DNA of 56,242 nt from Thermoplasmata archaeon (GTDB taxonomy: Archaea; Thermoplasmatota; Thermoplasmata; Lutacidiplasmatales; UBA184): assembly GCA_021819135.1 (NCBI GenBank), contig JAKASE010000014.1, forward strand, positions 1 through 56,242, in the 5' to 3' direction. Under the pieces are notes generated by a model. That model searched no databases and was not told the origin of the DNA. It saw only the letters and a list, made by a program, of their open reading frames with translations. The stretch's first letter is position 1, and each line of letters opens with the position of its first letter. Positions 1 to 7,670 of this stretch are shown here, piece by piece. Position numbers and translations under genes: made by a program.

Positions 1-108
1 AAGTTTGGGGCCGGGAAATCGGTCCGCGAATGGGCGACCCGGCTCACCGAGATACAGGAGGCGATCCTGAAGCCTCTCGGAGCAGAGAAGCTCCTACCTG
101 TTGCCTAA
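1..108 (+). CDS. C-terminal end of an unidentified protein (5' partial)
   Basis: The frame is open from base 1 to a TAA at 106-108 and gives 35 residues. They are mostly helix-forming, include a stretch SVREWATRLTEIQEAILKPL, and end in LLPVA. The stop overlaps the TTG start of the next gene, so the two are probably cotranscribed. I do not recognise the family. A transposase or recombinase tail is possible given the surroundings, but nothing diagnostic is visible. Confidence 0.45.
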   Translation, partial: KFGAGKSVREWATRLTEIQEAILKPLGAEKLLPVA

Positions 109-523
109 GTCCCCCGAAAGATGGGCTGCGAGTGAGTGGGCCACTATCGTCGCTGTGGTTGGGTTGATCGGGGCGGGGAGCGAGGTCCCCTATTCATGGT
201 ATGTTCTTGCACAGGCGTACAAGGTTCCCGGTGCACCGGACATCGCAGCGGACGCCGCCGCCACGATGATCGTGGCTCTATCCGCGATCTTCATCGGGGT
301 GCTCGCGGTCCACGCTGCCGCACACATCCTCTTGCTGTTCGCGTTCGTCTTGGCCTGTCTAGCTTTGGCAGCGATTAGTGTTCACTTCTTCGGTACCATC
401 CTACGTGACTTGCCGTCAATTTCGACGCTAGGTTGGATTGACTTCGGACTCTCGGCCACGGCATTCTTTGGCTCAGCCATCGACCTTGGTTTGAACTGGA
501 ACAAAGTCCAACAGGCGTTGTGA
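101..523 (+). CDS. Small hydrophobic membrane protein
   Basis: The product is 140 residues with about three to four hydrophobic segments: roughly residues 14-35, 50-72, 74-95 and 108-128. No charged catalytic motif is visible, so it looks like a small integral membrane protein of unknown role. The start is TTG at 101, inside the stop of the upstream frame. The stop TGA overlaps the GTG of the next membrane-anchored gene (GTGA), which indicates an operon. Base composition is less GC-rich than in the housekeeping genes to the right, fitting acquired DNA. No family assignment is possible from what I can see. Confidence 0.55.
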   Translation: MPKSPERWAASEWATIVAVVGLIGAGSEVPYSWYVLAQAYKVPGAPDIAADAAATMIVALSAIFIGVLAVHAAAHILLLFAFVLACLALAAISVHFFGTILRDLPSISTLGWIDFGLSATAFFGSAIDLGLNWNKVQQAL

Positions 524-1140
524 ATATGTGCGCTGAGGATCTCGTGACTCCGGCGACCATAGACCTGACCTCCATGAGTAATGTGGGAAACAAGAGTCGC
601 CGCGCGGTGAGGGTCGTTACCCTCGTCATGGCTGCACTGATGGCTGCGCTCCTGATTTGGATTCTATCGATTGCCTTAGCACCGGGAAATCTCTCGACGA
701 GTCTCGAGTGGACGCAGTTCTTGGTGTTGGTGCCTGGGATAGTTTGTATGATTGCACTCATGCTATTCACCCGATGGAAGGTTGGCCCGGGTGCAACATC
801 TGTTACGGTCAACCGAGACGGACTACGATTCACATGGAGAACAGGTCGGCGTGAACACTTGCCTTGGCATCGAATTTCTCGAGGTTTTACAATCGTGGAT
901 TACACGATCACTCCCACGATACCCCGGCTGACAGGCATATCGTGGGAGTTACGCCGGGCCAACCGACCAACCACCTATCTGACTGAGGCAGCGTTCAGGG
1001 CAATAGTCGAGGGGGCTAGACAGAGCGGGCTGGGGATCGACTCGGTAATCCCGCACGGCACTGATTTCCGCCACAATTTCTGGGGGTGGCCTGCCTGTCG
1101 AATAATCAAGTTCAATCCCACCGTGAGAGCGCAATCATAG
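520..1140 (+). CDS. Membrane-anchored protein with a possible PH-like C-terminal domain
   Basis: The product is 206 residues. A polar N-terminus is followed by two hydrophobic helices (about residues 30-53 and 67-84). The rest is a soluble beta-rich region containing the stretch SVTVNRDGLRFTWRTGRREH and then LPWHRISRG, which resembles the architecture of bacterial PH-like membrane proteins. That assignment is a guess from the strand pattern. The start is GTG at 520 overlapping the upstream TGA; an ATG at 526 is an alternative. It probably works with the preceding membrane protein. Composition is less GC-rich than most of the window. Confidence 0.5.
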   Translation: MNMCAEDLVTPATIDLTSMSNVGNKSRRAVRVVTLVMAALMAALLIWILSIALAPGNLSTSLEWTQFLVLVPGIVCMIALMLFTRWKVGPGATSVTVNRDGLRFTWRTGRREHLPWHRISRGFTIVDYTITPTIPRLTGISWELRRANRPTTYLTEAAFRAIVEGARQSGLGIDSVIPHGTDFRHNFWGWPACRIIKFNPTVRAQS

Positions 1141-1294
1141 CCTTCCGAGCACGCCCTACAGGTCCCCACCGAGCGTGGCAGGGACGTTTCGGGGGACGGA
1201 CATGGGTCACGGCTGATCTTGGCCCGCCACCCGGGAGGTTGCAGCCAGTTCCCGGCTACTCTGGTCGGGCTACCTTCCTCATGCGCCGGCGCGG

Positions 1295-1768
1295 CTAGAC
1301 TTGCTGCCTTCCCTCCGAGCAACCAGGTACACTCCGACCTCGACAATGTCTCCGCACTGCCGAAAGGAAGTGGGTGTTGCTGAAGTGGACTGGTTCCCTC
1401 GATTCCATGTTGTCTTTCGCCTGCTCAGGTCGGAGGAACTCGACCAGCCCCGGGCAGAACCGCTCGTAGAAGCCCCCCGCGCTGAGAATCGGGTCGGGAG
1501 TCCATCGGTTGTAGGGGTCCCGGAGGTACTCCAGCGTGCGCTGAATCTCGGAACCGGTCTCGAAGACGAGGGTGTGGAGGAAGGTGACGGGATCCAGCTT
1601 CCGGTGGTGACGGACAACCCCCGTCTCCCGGGCGATCCGTTGGATGACCTTCGGGGGGTAGGGGGCCACGAAAGCCTCGAGGCAGGCGTCCGGGCCGAAG
1701 TGTTCTGCCGGCGGTAGGCGAGGATCCCGTCGCTTCTTGGCTCGGGTCTTCTTGGATGGATGGAACAT
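1295..1768 (-). pseudogene. Truncated IS4-type transposase, N-terminal part only
   Basis: The first ~115 residues resemble the N-terminal domain of IS4-superfamily DDE transposases. They include a basic start, the segment ARETGVVRHHRKLDPVTFLH, and then FETGSEIQRTLEYLRD. After about residue 118 (PEQAKDN) the frame runs into unrelated low-complexity sequence and stops. No DDE catalytic core is found downstream on this strand. The gene is therefore broken, and I see no inverted repeats bounding it. The region downstream of it (1141-1294) holds no recognisable gene. Confidence 0.6.
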
Positions 1769-1982
1769 CCCTCACCGGTGGACGATCCATCGCGAGCCCA
1801 CCCAGTTGCAGCGGAAGGGAACCTTAACCGAAATCACATGCACGAATCGGCCCCGCGGTGGGTGGGCAGGACGCGCCGGCCCAGTGACGAAGGCGGGAGC
1901 TCCTCTCTCCCGTGGCCATCCGTCCCAATGCGCTCCACAGCACGGGACAGGGACATCCCAGGTGAACCGGAGAACCGATCGG

Positions 1983-2831
1983 TCAGCGGCGGCGACTCCG
2001 CTTCCCGGGCCGCCGAGCGTGTGCCGCGCTCTGGGACGCCTTGGCCGCGGCTCTCGATGGTGCGACGGGTCGGCGCCCGGACCTTGCGGACGGGACGGTC
2101 GGGCCCTCCGCTGGCTGACGCGACTGCGTGACGTCGATTCCGAACACCTCTCCGATGACGTCCTCCCTCAGTCGGCGTCCCGGTCGGGACGCTGCTCTTC
2201 CAACCACGGCTCGCACGGAGGCCCGACTCACGAGCTGATTGTAGTCCACGCCCCGGAGGAGGAAGAGGAGCTCCGGGCTCTCGTCGAGGCGGGCTCCGAC
2301 GCCGTACAGGACGGCCGCGACGTGCTTGCACATCGTGGCCCAGTCGGGGCAGGAGCAGCTCATGGTCATCTCCCGGGGGCCCGGAAAGAGCCCCTGGTCC
2401 CGGTCGGTGACGACCGACATCACCCGGTCGGAAAGCCGACCTTGCAGGAGCTCGAGGGCCGAGCTCACCTGCCCGACGCAGCGCGATTTCAGGCGGGCCC
2501 ACTTGTCGGCCGGCAGGGCCCGGATTTTGAGCCTCACATCGTAGAGCTCCGAACCGCTCACCTTCCCTGAGATCTGCCCCGAGCCGATCTCGAGGTGACA
2601 GACGGCGCCGCTGCGGACGTAGGTCCGCCCCCGCGGCAGTCTGTTCTCGAAGTCGCTGAACTTCTCGAGGTGCCGACACCATCCCTCGCCCCAGAACGTC
2701 TGGGCGATCCGACGGCCGGCGATCCGTACCGGCTGCACCTTCAGCCCCTTGCGTTCCAGGCGCGCCATCTCGCGGGCGGCCTGTGCCCGACGCTGCGCCA
2801 CGGGGATGTACGGCGCCCAGGACCAGGCCAA
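1983..2831 (-). CDS. SWIM zinc-finger protein
   Basis: The product is 282 residues and carries a SWIM motif near residues 155-170 (CSCPDWATMCKHVAAVLY), the CxC...CxH zinc-binding pattern used for DNA or protein contacts. The N-terminus (WAPYIPVAQRRAQAAREMAR) is typical of the SWIM proteins that accompany SNF2 ATPases in bacteria. The C-terminal ~70 residues are basic and low complexity. The start is TTG at 2831, chosen because an AGGAGG (2841-2846) sits 9 bases upstream and the SNF2 stop is only 4 bases away. It is cotranscribed with the helicase and is probably its partner. The job of this pair is not established. Confidence 0.8.
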   Translation of the reverse strand: MAWSWAPYIPVAQRRAQAAREMARLERKGLKVQPVRIAGRRIAQTFWGEGWCRHLEKFSDFENRLPRGRTYVRSGAVCHLEIGSGQISGKVSGSELYDVRLKIRALPADKWARLKSRCVGQVSSALELLQGRLSDRVMSVVTDRDQGLFPGPREMTMSCSCPDWATMCKHVAAVLYGVGARLDESPELLFLLRGVDYNQLVSRASVRAVVGRAASRPGRRLREDVIGEVFGIDVTQSRQPAEGPTVPSARSGRRPVAPSRAAAKASQSAAHARRPGKRSRRR

Positions 2832-2835
2832 TCGA

Positions 2836-5544
2836 TCAGTCCTCCTGGAGGGCGGAGACGTCGAGCCGCACGAGATCCATGAGCTCCCGGTCGCTCATCT
2901 CGGTGATCAGGGGGGCCGCATCCCCGGTCAACAACTGGCCGGCGAGATCCGTCTTCTCTCCCAGCATAGTGTCGATCTTCTCCTCGATCGTGCCCTGGCA
3001 GATGAACTTGTGCACCATCACGTTCCTCTTCTGGCCGATCCGGAAGGCCCGGTCCGTGGCCTGGTTCTCCACCGCGGGGTTCCACCAGCGGTCGAAGTGG
3101 ATCACGTGGGAGGCGGCGGTCAGACTAAGACCCGTACCTCCGGCCTTGAGCGAAAGCACGAAGAAAGGCGGCCCGTCCTCGCGCTGGAAGGCGTCGACGA
3201 GCCTCTGTCGCTGCTTTACAGGAACCTGTCCGTGGAGGACGAGCCCGGGTCGACCGAACGTGGGCTCGAGGAAGCGGGCGAGGGGGTCGGTCATGACGCG
3301 AAACTGGGTATAGATGAGCGCCTTCTCCTGACGAGCCGAGATCTCTTCGCAGAGCGCCTGAAGGCGCTGGAACTTCCCGCTCTCCCTCGGGGTGTACTCA
3401 CCGGCTCCGAGCCACTGCGCGGGATGGTTGCAGATCTGCTTGAACCGCAGGAGGAAGGACAGGACCACGCCCCGGCGTTCGATTCCCTCCACTCCTTCGA
3501 GCGCTCCGGCCAGCTCCCGCACCGCCTCTCCGTAGAGAGCCGCCTGCTTCCGTGCGAGGGGACAGAAGACCTTCATCTCGGTCTTGTCGGGGAGGTCGGA
3601 GATAATCGACCGGTCGGTCTTGGTCCGGCGGAGCAGGTATGGTGCGATCAACTGTCGCAGTGGGGCGTACGGCTCCTCGGGCCTCCGATCGAGCCGCTTC
3701 ACGAACTCCCGGAACGCGGAGTGCGAACCGAGCAGACCCGGGGAGAGGAAGTCGAAGATCGACCAGAGGTCGGTCAGACGGTTCTCGACGGGGGTGCCTG
3801 TGAGCGCGATGCGCGTCCCGGCCGTGAGGCGCTTGACCGCCTGCGCTTGAAGCGACCCGGGGTTCTTGATCGCCTGGGCCTCGTCCACGACCGCTACTCG
3901 CCAGGAGACCGTGTAAAGCCATCTCTGCCGCAGGAGCATCCCGTAGCTCGTGAGGACCGCGTCGGTGCCCGCCACGAAATGGGTAGGGTCTTCGGCGGCC
4001 TTCGCAAGGAACTCGGTCGATTCCTGGGAAGGGTGGGCGACCCGGATGCGTAGCGAGGGGGCGAACCGCTCGATTTCTCGCCTCCAGTTGGCTAGCAACG
4101 ACGCCGGGAGCACCAGGAGCGCGGGAGGGAGTTCCTGCCGGGATTGCCGCTTCTGCACTAGGAGGAGCGAGATCACCTGGACCGTCTTCCCGAGTCCCAT
4201 GTCGTCCGCGAGGAGCGCTCCGAGTCCCAAACGGGAGAGGAAGTCGAGCCATCGTACGCCCACTTCTTGGTAGGGCCGTAGCGTACCGTGGAGGTCCGGA
4301 CCCGGGAGCGACCCTTCGAGGGCTCCGGGCGTCCTCAGCTCACGGAGCCGCTCGGCCAGCCACGCTCCCGCCCGGACGTCCGACCATGCGGAGGTCTCGC
4401 CGTCGAACAGCGGAGCGAGTTCGGGGCGCAACGGGGCGCGTGCGAGGAGGCGCATCCCCTCGAGCAACGAGATCCCGTCCCGACCGACCTCACGTTCCAC
4501 CCGCTTCCAATGTGCCAGGGCCTCGCGGAGCTTCTCTGGGTCAACCTCCACCCACCGCCCTTTGAGGAAGCGCAGGCCGTCCCCGCCGGCCAGCAGTGCC
4601 TCCGTCTCCTCGGGAGAGAGCGGCTCGCCTTCGACCGCGAGATCGACTCGGAAGTCGAGCATCGACTGCGCGGTGAAGGCGGTGCCGCGGGACCGACCGA
4701 GAGAGGCGGTCGCCTGCACGCGGAGTGGCCGGCGGGTCCACCAATCCGGTACCCGCACCAGGAGGCCGCTCGCCTCGAGAAGGGGGATGTCCTTCAGGAG
4801 CCGATGAGCCTCCTGGGGGGTCCACCGCAGCGGATGGAAGATCTCACCCGTATCTATGAGCGTCTTCACCCAGGAACACTTCTTCGCCGCTTCTTGGATC
4901 GGTACGAGCAGACGGGTGACGGCCCGTTGGTCGCGCACGTCGGCCTGCTGCTCGAGAGCACGACCCAGGGGCTGATACTCGACTCGCCGACCATCGAGGA
5001 GGCGGGGCGCGTACGTGGCCAGAAACGCGAAGGGGAAGAGCGCGTCGTGCTTGTTCTCGGCGAGATGGAAGCAGACGCGTCCGACCCGGTGCCAGAGCGG
5101 GCTCCGCTGGCGTAACCACGGGGAGAGCCCACCGGGAACGCCGGAAATCTCTCGTCGTACGTAGTCATCGAGCTCCGTCCAGATCCGGTCCATCGTCTCC
5201 GGTCGAAGGTACTCTCCGCCCGGCATCGGGGGGACCCCGCCCACCATCTCCGCGAGCTCGTCGTGGGGTACTGGGAGCGGTGGCAGCGGACTCACGGAGC
5301 TCTCGGGGATGCGACAGAGGTCGTGGAGGTACCGTTCTCCGACCCGCTTCCAAAAGGCGAGGGCCGGTGAGATTTCGTCTCCCGAGGGACGCGTGGCCAG
5401 GTGCAGGAGCCCTTCGCTCGGGTCCTTCGCGAACGCTGCGGAGAGCTCTCGCGCCTCTCGCGGTTCCTTCCCGACGCCGCCCGTCACCGGAGTTGTTTCG
5501 ACCATCCTCAGATGACCGAACGGGGTCAGCGCGAGGTCCCGCAC
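2836..5544 (-). CDS. SNF2-family DEAD/DEAH helicase (SWIM-associated)
   Basis: The product is 902 residues with a long N-terminal region (about 1-415) followed by a two-lobe SNF2 ATPase. Visible motifs are Walker A DMGLGKT (about 448-454), the DEAQ box VVDEAQAIKNP, LTGTPVENRLTDLWSIFDFL, YLLRRTK, the C-lobe IYTQFRVMTDPLARFL, and motifs V-VI GTGLSLTAASHVIHFDRWWN with RAFRIGQK. These are dsDNA translocases that move nucleosomes or other DNA-bound proteins rather than unwinding DNA. The GTG start at 5544 fits a TATA-like box 25 bases upstream. The SWIM protein follows in the same operon. It lies inside the putative island, so a role in element maintenance or defence is possible but unproven. Confidence 0.9.
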   Translation of the reverse strand: MRDLALTPFGHLRMVETTPVTGGVGKEPREARELSAAFAKDPSEGLLHLATRPSGDEISPALAFWKRVGERYLHDLCRIPESSVSPLPPLPVPHDELAEMVGGVPPMPGGEYLRPETMDRIWTELDDYVRREISGVPGGLSPWLRQRSPLWHRVGRVCFHLAENKHDALFPFAFLATYAPRLLDGRRVEYQPLGRALEQQADVRDQRAVTRLLVPIQEAAKKCSWVKTLIDTGEIFHPLRWTPQEAHRLLKDIPLLEASGLLVRVPDWWTRRPLRVQATASLGRSRGTAFTAQSMLDFRVDLAVEGEPLSPEETEALLAGGDGLRFLKGRWVEVDPEKLREALAHWKRVEREVGRDGISLLEGMRLLARAPLRPELAPLFDGETSAWSDVRAGAWLAERLRELRTPGALEGSLPGPDLHGTLRPYQEVGVRWLDFLSRLGLGALLADDMGLGKTVQVISLLLVQKRQSRQELPPALLVLPASLLANWRREIERFAPSLRIRVAHPSQESTEFLAKAAEDPTHFVAGTDAVLTSYGMLLRQRWLYTVSWRVAVVDEAQAIKNPGSLQAQAVKRLTAGTRIALTGTPVENRLTDLWSIFDFLSPGLLGSHSAFREFVKRLDRRPEEPYAPLRQLIAPYLLRRTKTDRSIISDLPDKTEMKVFCPLARKQAALYGEAVRELAGALEGVEGIERRGVVLSFLLRFKQICNHPAQWLGAGEYTPRESGKFQRLQALCEEISARQEKALIYTQFRVMTDPLARFLEPTFGRPGLVLHGQVPVKQRQRLVDAFQREDGPPFFVLSLKAGGTGLSLTAASHVIHFDRWWNPAVENQATDRAFRIGQKRNVMVHKFICQGTIEEKIDTMLGEKTDLAGQLLTGDAAPLITEMSDRELMDLVRLDVSALQED

Positions 5545-5564
5545 AAACGGCCGATGGACCGCCC

Positions 5565-5573
5565 TTGATTACT
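5565..5573 (-). promoter_or_regulatory. TATA-like box of the SNF2/SWIM operon
   Basis: AGTAATCAA on the minus strand is centred 25 bases before the GTG at 5544, in an otherwise GC-rich stretch. It supports a leaderless transcript for the helicase. Confidence 0.4.
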
Positions 5574-5702
5574 GTGGCGGGTGCCCGTTCGCCGGGACCG
5601 CACTCGGGCCACCCGGGCCCGTCGAGGCCCTCCCTTGGGCCCTGGCTTCCCGATGGGCTCGGGAAGATCAATAGGGTACGAGGTGTCGAGCGAATGGACC
5701 AC

Positions 5703-5861
5703 CTACTCTTCACCCCGCACGAACCGGACGACCCTCCCTTCGTCAAGTTCGCGGAGCCGCTTTCGCTCCGACTCGAGCTCCCGAACCTTCCCTTCAAGTA
5801 GTTCCTTCCAGTGACGTCTTGCGGTTCTCCGACTCCCGCAGCGGTGCCGGAGACCGAGACA
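5703..5861 (-). pseudogene. Startless fragment encoding a charged helical tail
   Basis: The open segment contains KELLEGKVRELESERKRLRE followed by LDEGRVVRFVRGEE and a TAG. The heptad-like pattern looks like a real coiled-coil C-terminus. There is no ATG, GTG or TTG in frame before a TGA at 5862-5864. It is either the end of a decayed gene or chance; the amino-acid pattern favours the former. Confidence 0.3.
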
Positions 5862-5887
5862 TCATCCCGGGTCGCTCGCCCTCTCGA

Positions 5888-6034
5888 TCAGGGGGGTAGG
5901 ATTTCCATCAAGTCGGCCCTCGACCCCGACCCGACGGAAATCGAGATCCTCGCCGAGAGCAGGTCCCCGCGCAGATCGCCCAGTGCATCCGCGAGCGACG
6001 GACGCGACTTCCGACGATACCATGGAAATCCGAA
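5888..6034 (-). pseudogene. Transposase-like C-terminal relic
   Basis: The open segment reads PWYRRKSRPSLADALGDLR and ends EILPP before TGA. The PWYRRK...SLADAL pattern resembles the C-terminal tail of DDE transposases. It has no start codon and no catalytic core, so at best it is a remnant. Family assignment is tentative. Confidence 0.3.
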
Positions 6035-6167
6035 TCATCCGGAATCATCGGGGGTCCTCGTGGTCCGAATCTAATGGGGTACGGACCAGGGTCATCTCCA
6101 AGGCTCGCGGCCTCGTGCGCACCCGGTACCCATGCCGAAAGTGGGTGGCGAGAGCAAGGTGCGATAT

Positions 6168-7493
6168 CTACTCGGGTGCCTGAATCACGACCTTGGAGCC
6201 GTTCAAGGGTGCCACAAACCGCCAGCCCTTCTCGATCCACGCCTCGGCCGCGGTTGCGTCCACGACCTTCTGTTGCCCGGGGACCGCGGGGGTGTCCGCG
6301 CTCGCCGAGGCCTCCTTGGCCCGATGCAAGGCCTCCAGGACGACTTCCGAGTTGAGCGGGCCCAGCTTGGCCACCTCGGCCGCGTCCAGCCCAGCCATCT
6401 CCAGGATGACCTTGTAGACCTCTTCGTTGGAGGTGCGTGGGACTTGCAGAACGGAGAGGAAGGGCAGGGTTCGCTCGTAGGACGCTCGCATCGCGTCCAC
6501 GGTCTCGTCCGTGAGGCGCTTCCCCAGGGTGTAACGGTTCTGGACCGAGCCCAGGTCGTGTCCCATCCAGAACTCCCGAACGTCCCGTGTGACCGTCCCG
6601 TGCTGCTCTCCGAGCAGGCAGGCGGTGGCGAACCGCGCTCGAAGGACATAGGGCCGGAACGCGAGCCCGGAGCGGCGGATGCCTTCGCGGAGGTCCAGGG
6701 TGATGCTCTTGGTCGACACGAACGTCCCGGCTTGTTTCGGTCCCTTCCCCTCCCGCCCGACCCCCGAACCTAGCGCGCCAACCAGGGGAGACTCTGGGGC
6801 CAGCATCTCTCCGCGCGCCACCCGCTCGTGGACGTAGGCGAGGATCGCCTCCGCGAGCTCCGGTCCTCCGAAGGTCAGGAACCCCTTGCCCATCTTGTCG
6901 CGGGTCGACCGGACGCGGACGACAAAGGGGACACGACAGAACTCGAGCTTCGTGAGGTCGAACTCGGGAAGGTCGCCGAGGCGAAGCCCGTCGCTCGCGT
7001 CGATGGAGCCCAGCACACCCGGTCGGACCCCACTCTGCGCCATGAGAAGGGCGCAGACCCGCCCTCGAGCCGAAAGGACACCGAGCAGCCGACGGAGGTC
7101 CTCCGCGGATGGCACCCGCTCGTTCTCGATGGTGACGCCGTCCCGACCTCCAATTTTCGGCAGACGAGTGAACTCGACGCCGTTGTGGTCGAGCCAGGAG
7201 CGGAGGGCGAACAGGACCTTGCGGATATACGCCGGGCTGCGCCCTCGGTCCTGTTGAGCCACCGCGTAGTCGGCAAGGAGTCGGCGAACCGACTCGGGGC
7301 GGTTGCGGGCGCGCCGAACGAGCTCCCCAGGGGAGAGCCCAGCGGTGTCGCAGAAAAGGGCGAGGCGGCGCACGTAGCCGTCGGCGGTGAGCTTGGAGCG
7401 AAGGGAGAGCTCGCGGTTCCAGCGAATCACCTCGGGGGATCGGCGGAACCGGGCATGGTTCCCCCGTCCCTCACGGAAGGCGAACTCGGCCAC
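6168..7493 (-). CDS. Tyrosine site-specific recombinase (element integrase)
   Basis: The product is 441 residues. The N-terminal SAM-like DNA-binding part (about 30-115) is followed by the catalytic domain. I see the first Arg (R157 in AQSGVRPGVLGSI), a beta-hairpin Lys (K200), the box-II Arg (R285 in PYVLRARFAT), H312 in MGHDLGSVQNRY, and Y321 as nucleophile. The usual box-II His is replaced by Tyr (YVLR instead of HxLR). A C-terminal extension of ~110 residues is unusual. The gene directly follows tRNA-Lys on the same strand, fitting integration at that tRNA. The GTG start at 7493 lies 28 bases from a good TATA box. Confidence 0.85.
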   Translation of the reverse strand: MAEFAFREGRGNHARFRRSPEVIRWNRELSLRSKLTADGYVRRLALFCDTAGLSPGELVRRARNRPESVRRLLADYAVAQQDRGRSPAYIRKVLFALRSWLDHNGVEFTRLPKIGGRDGVTIENERVPSAEDLRRLLGVLSARGRVCALLMAQSGVRPGVLGSIDASDGLRLGDLPEFDLTKLEFCRVPFVVRVRSTRDKMGKGFLTFGGPELAEAILAYVHERVARGEMLAPESPLVGALGSGVGREGKGPKQAGTFVSTKSITLDLREGIRRSGLAFRPYVLRARFATACLLGEQHGTVTRDVREFWMGHDLGSVQNRYTLGKRLTDETVDAMRASYERTLPFLSVLQVPRTSNEEVYKVILEMAGLDAAEVAKLGPLNSEVVLEALHRAKEASASADTPAVPGQQKVVDATAAEAWIEKGWRFVAPLNGSKVVIQAPE

Positions 7494-7516
7494 GAGGACA
7501 TACAGGTACCGCAGAT

Positions 7517-7526
7517 GGCTTAAATG
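7517..7526 (-). promoter_or_regulatory. TATA box of the integrase gene
   Basis: CATTTAAGCC on the minus strand is centred about 28 bases before the GTG start at 7493. It lies between the tRNA 3' end and the gene, so the element carries its own int promoter next to the attachment site. Confidence 0.5.
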
Positions 7527-7532
7527 TTTGGA

Positions 7533-7560
7533 CGGGCCCGAGGGGATTCGAACCCCTGAC
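7533..7560 (-). other. Putative attachment site (att) at the 3' end of tRNA-Lys
   Basis: This is the T-arm and acceptor 3' strand of tRNA-Lys immediately before the integrase gene. Archaeal elements usually keep the tRNA intact by carrying a copy of this part. No second copy is present in the window, so the core cannot be delimited here. Confidence 0.35.
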
Positions 7561-7606
7561 CTTGCGGTTAAGAGCCGCCTGCTCTACCGGGCTGAGCTAC
7601 GGGCCC
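7533..7606 (-). tRNA. tRNA-Lys (anticodon CUU)
   Basis: A full cloverleaf is visible on the minus strand. The acceptor stem pairs GGGCCCG with CGGGCCC. The D arm is GCTCAGCCCGGTAGAGC. The anticodon loop CTCTTAA gives CUU for lysine AAG codons. The T arm has loop TTCGAAT closed by AGGGG/CCCCT. The CCA end is not encoded. The gene's 3' half faces the integrase and is the likely attachment site. Confidence 0.95.
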
Positions 7607-7637
7607 ACGATGGGTGGGGGCGGACCGGAACCCCTCC

Positions 7638-7646
7638 CATAAAGCC
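7638..7646 (-). promoter_or_regulatory. TATA-like box of tRNA-Lys
   Basis: GGCTTTATG on the minus strand lies about 35 bases before the mature tRNA 5' end at 7606. It is the only AT-rich patch in the spacer between dys and the tRNA. Confidence 0.4.
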
Positions 7647-7670
7647 TCGCCGCCGAGCGGCCCGGTGCGG

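Larger units (their letters stand above)
5545..6167. other. Gene-poor stretch with coding relics
   Basis: No intact gene is supported here. Close to the helicase start is its TATA-like box. On the minus strand there is an open segment without any start codon (5703-5861) encoding a charged helix ending in VRFVRGEE. Further up is a transposase-like C-terminal relic (5888-6034). The integrase frame also stays open for about 40 codons beyond its stop (to 6045), without resemblance to anything I know. Together this looks like a graveyard between integrase and cargo. Confidence 0.4.
1..7560. mobile_element. Integrated element or genomic island, tRNA-Lys-proximal end (partial)
   Basis: This is inferred from layout. 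A tyrosine integrase gene lies directly next to the 3' end of a tRNA-Lys gene, the classic position of the int gene of an archaeal element inserted at a tRNA. Between the integrase and the left edge are accessory genes only: SNF2 helicase, SWIM protein, transposase relics and small membrane proteins. The first ~1.2 kb is visibly less GC-rich than the chromosome to the right. The distal attachment site is not in this window, because the tRNA 3' sequence does not recur in bases 1-7500. The left limit is therefore unknown. Confidence 0.5.

Noticed and set aside
1295-6034. One transposase interrupted by the SNF2/SWIM operon
   Set aside because: Both fragments are on the minus strand, but the C-terminal piece lies upstream of the N-terminal piece, so simple insertion cannot explain them. 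They are treated as separate relics.
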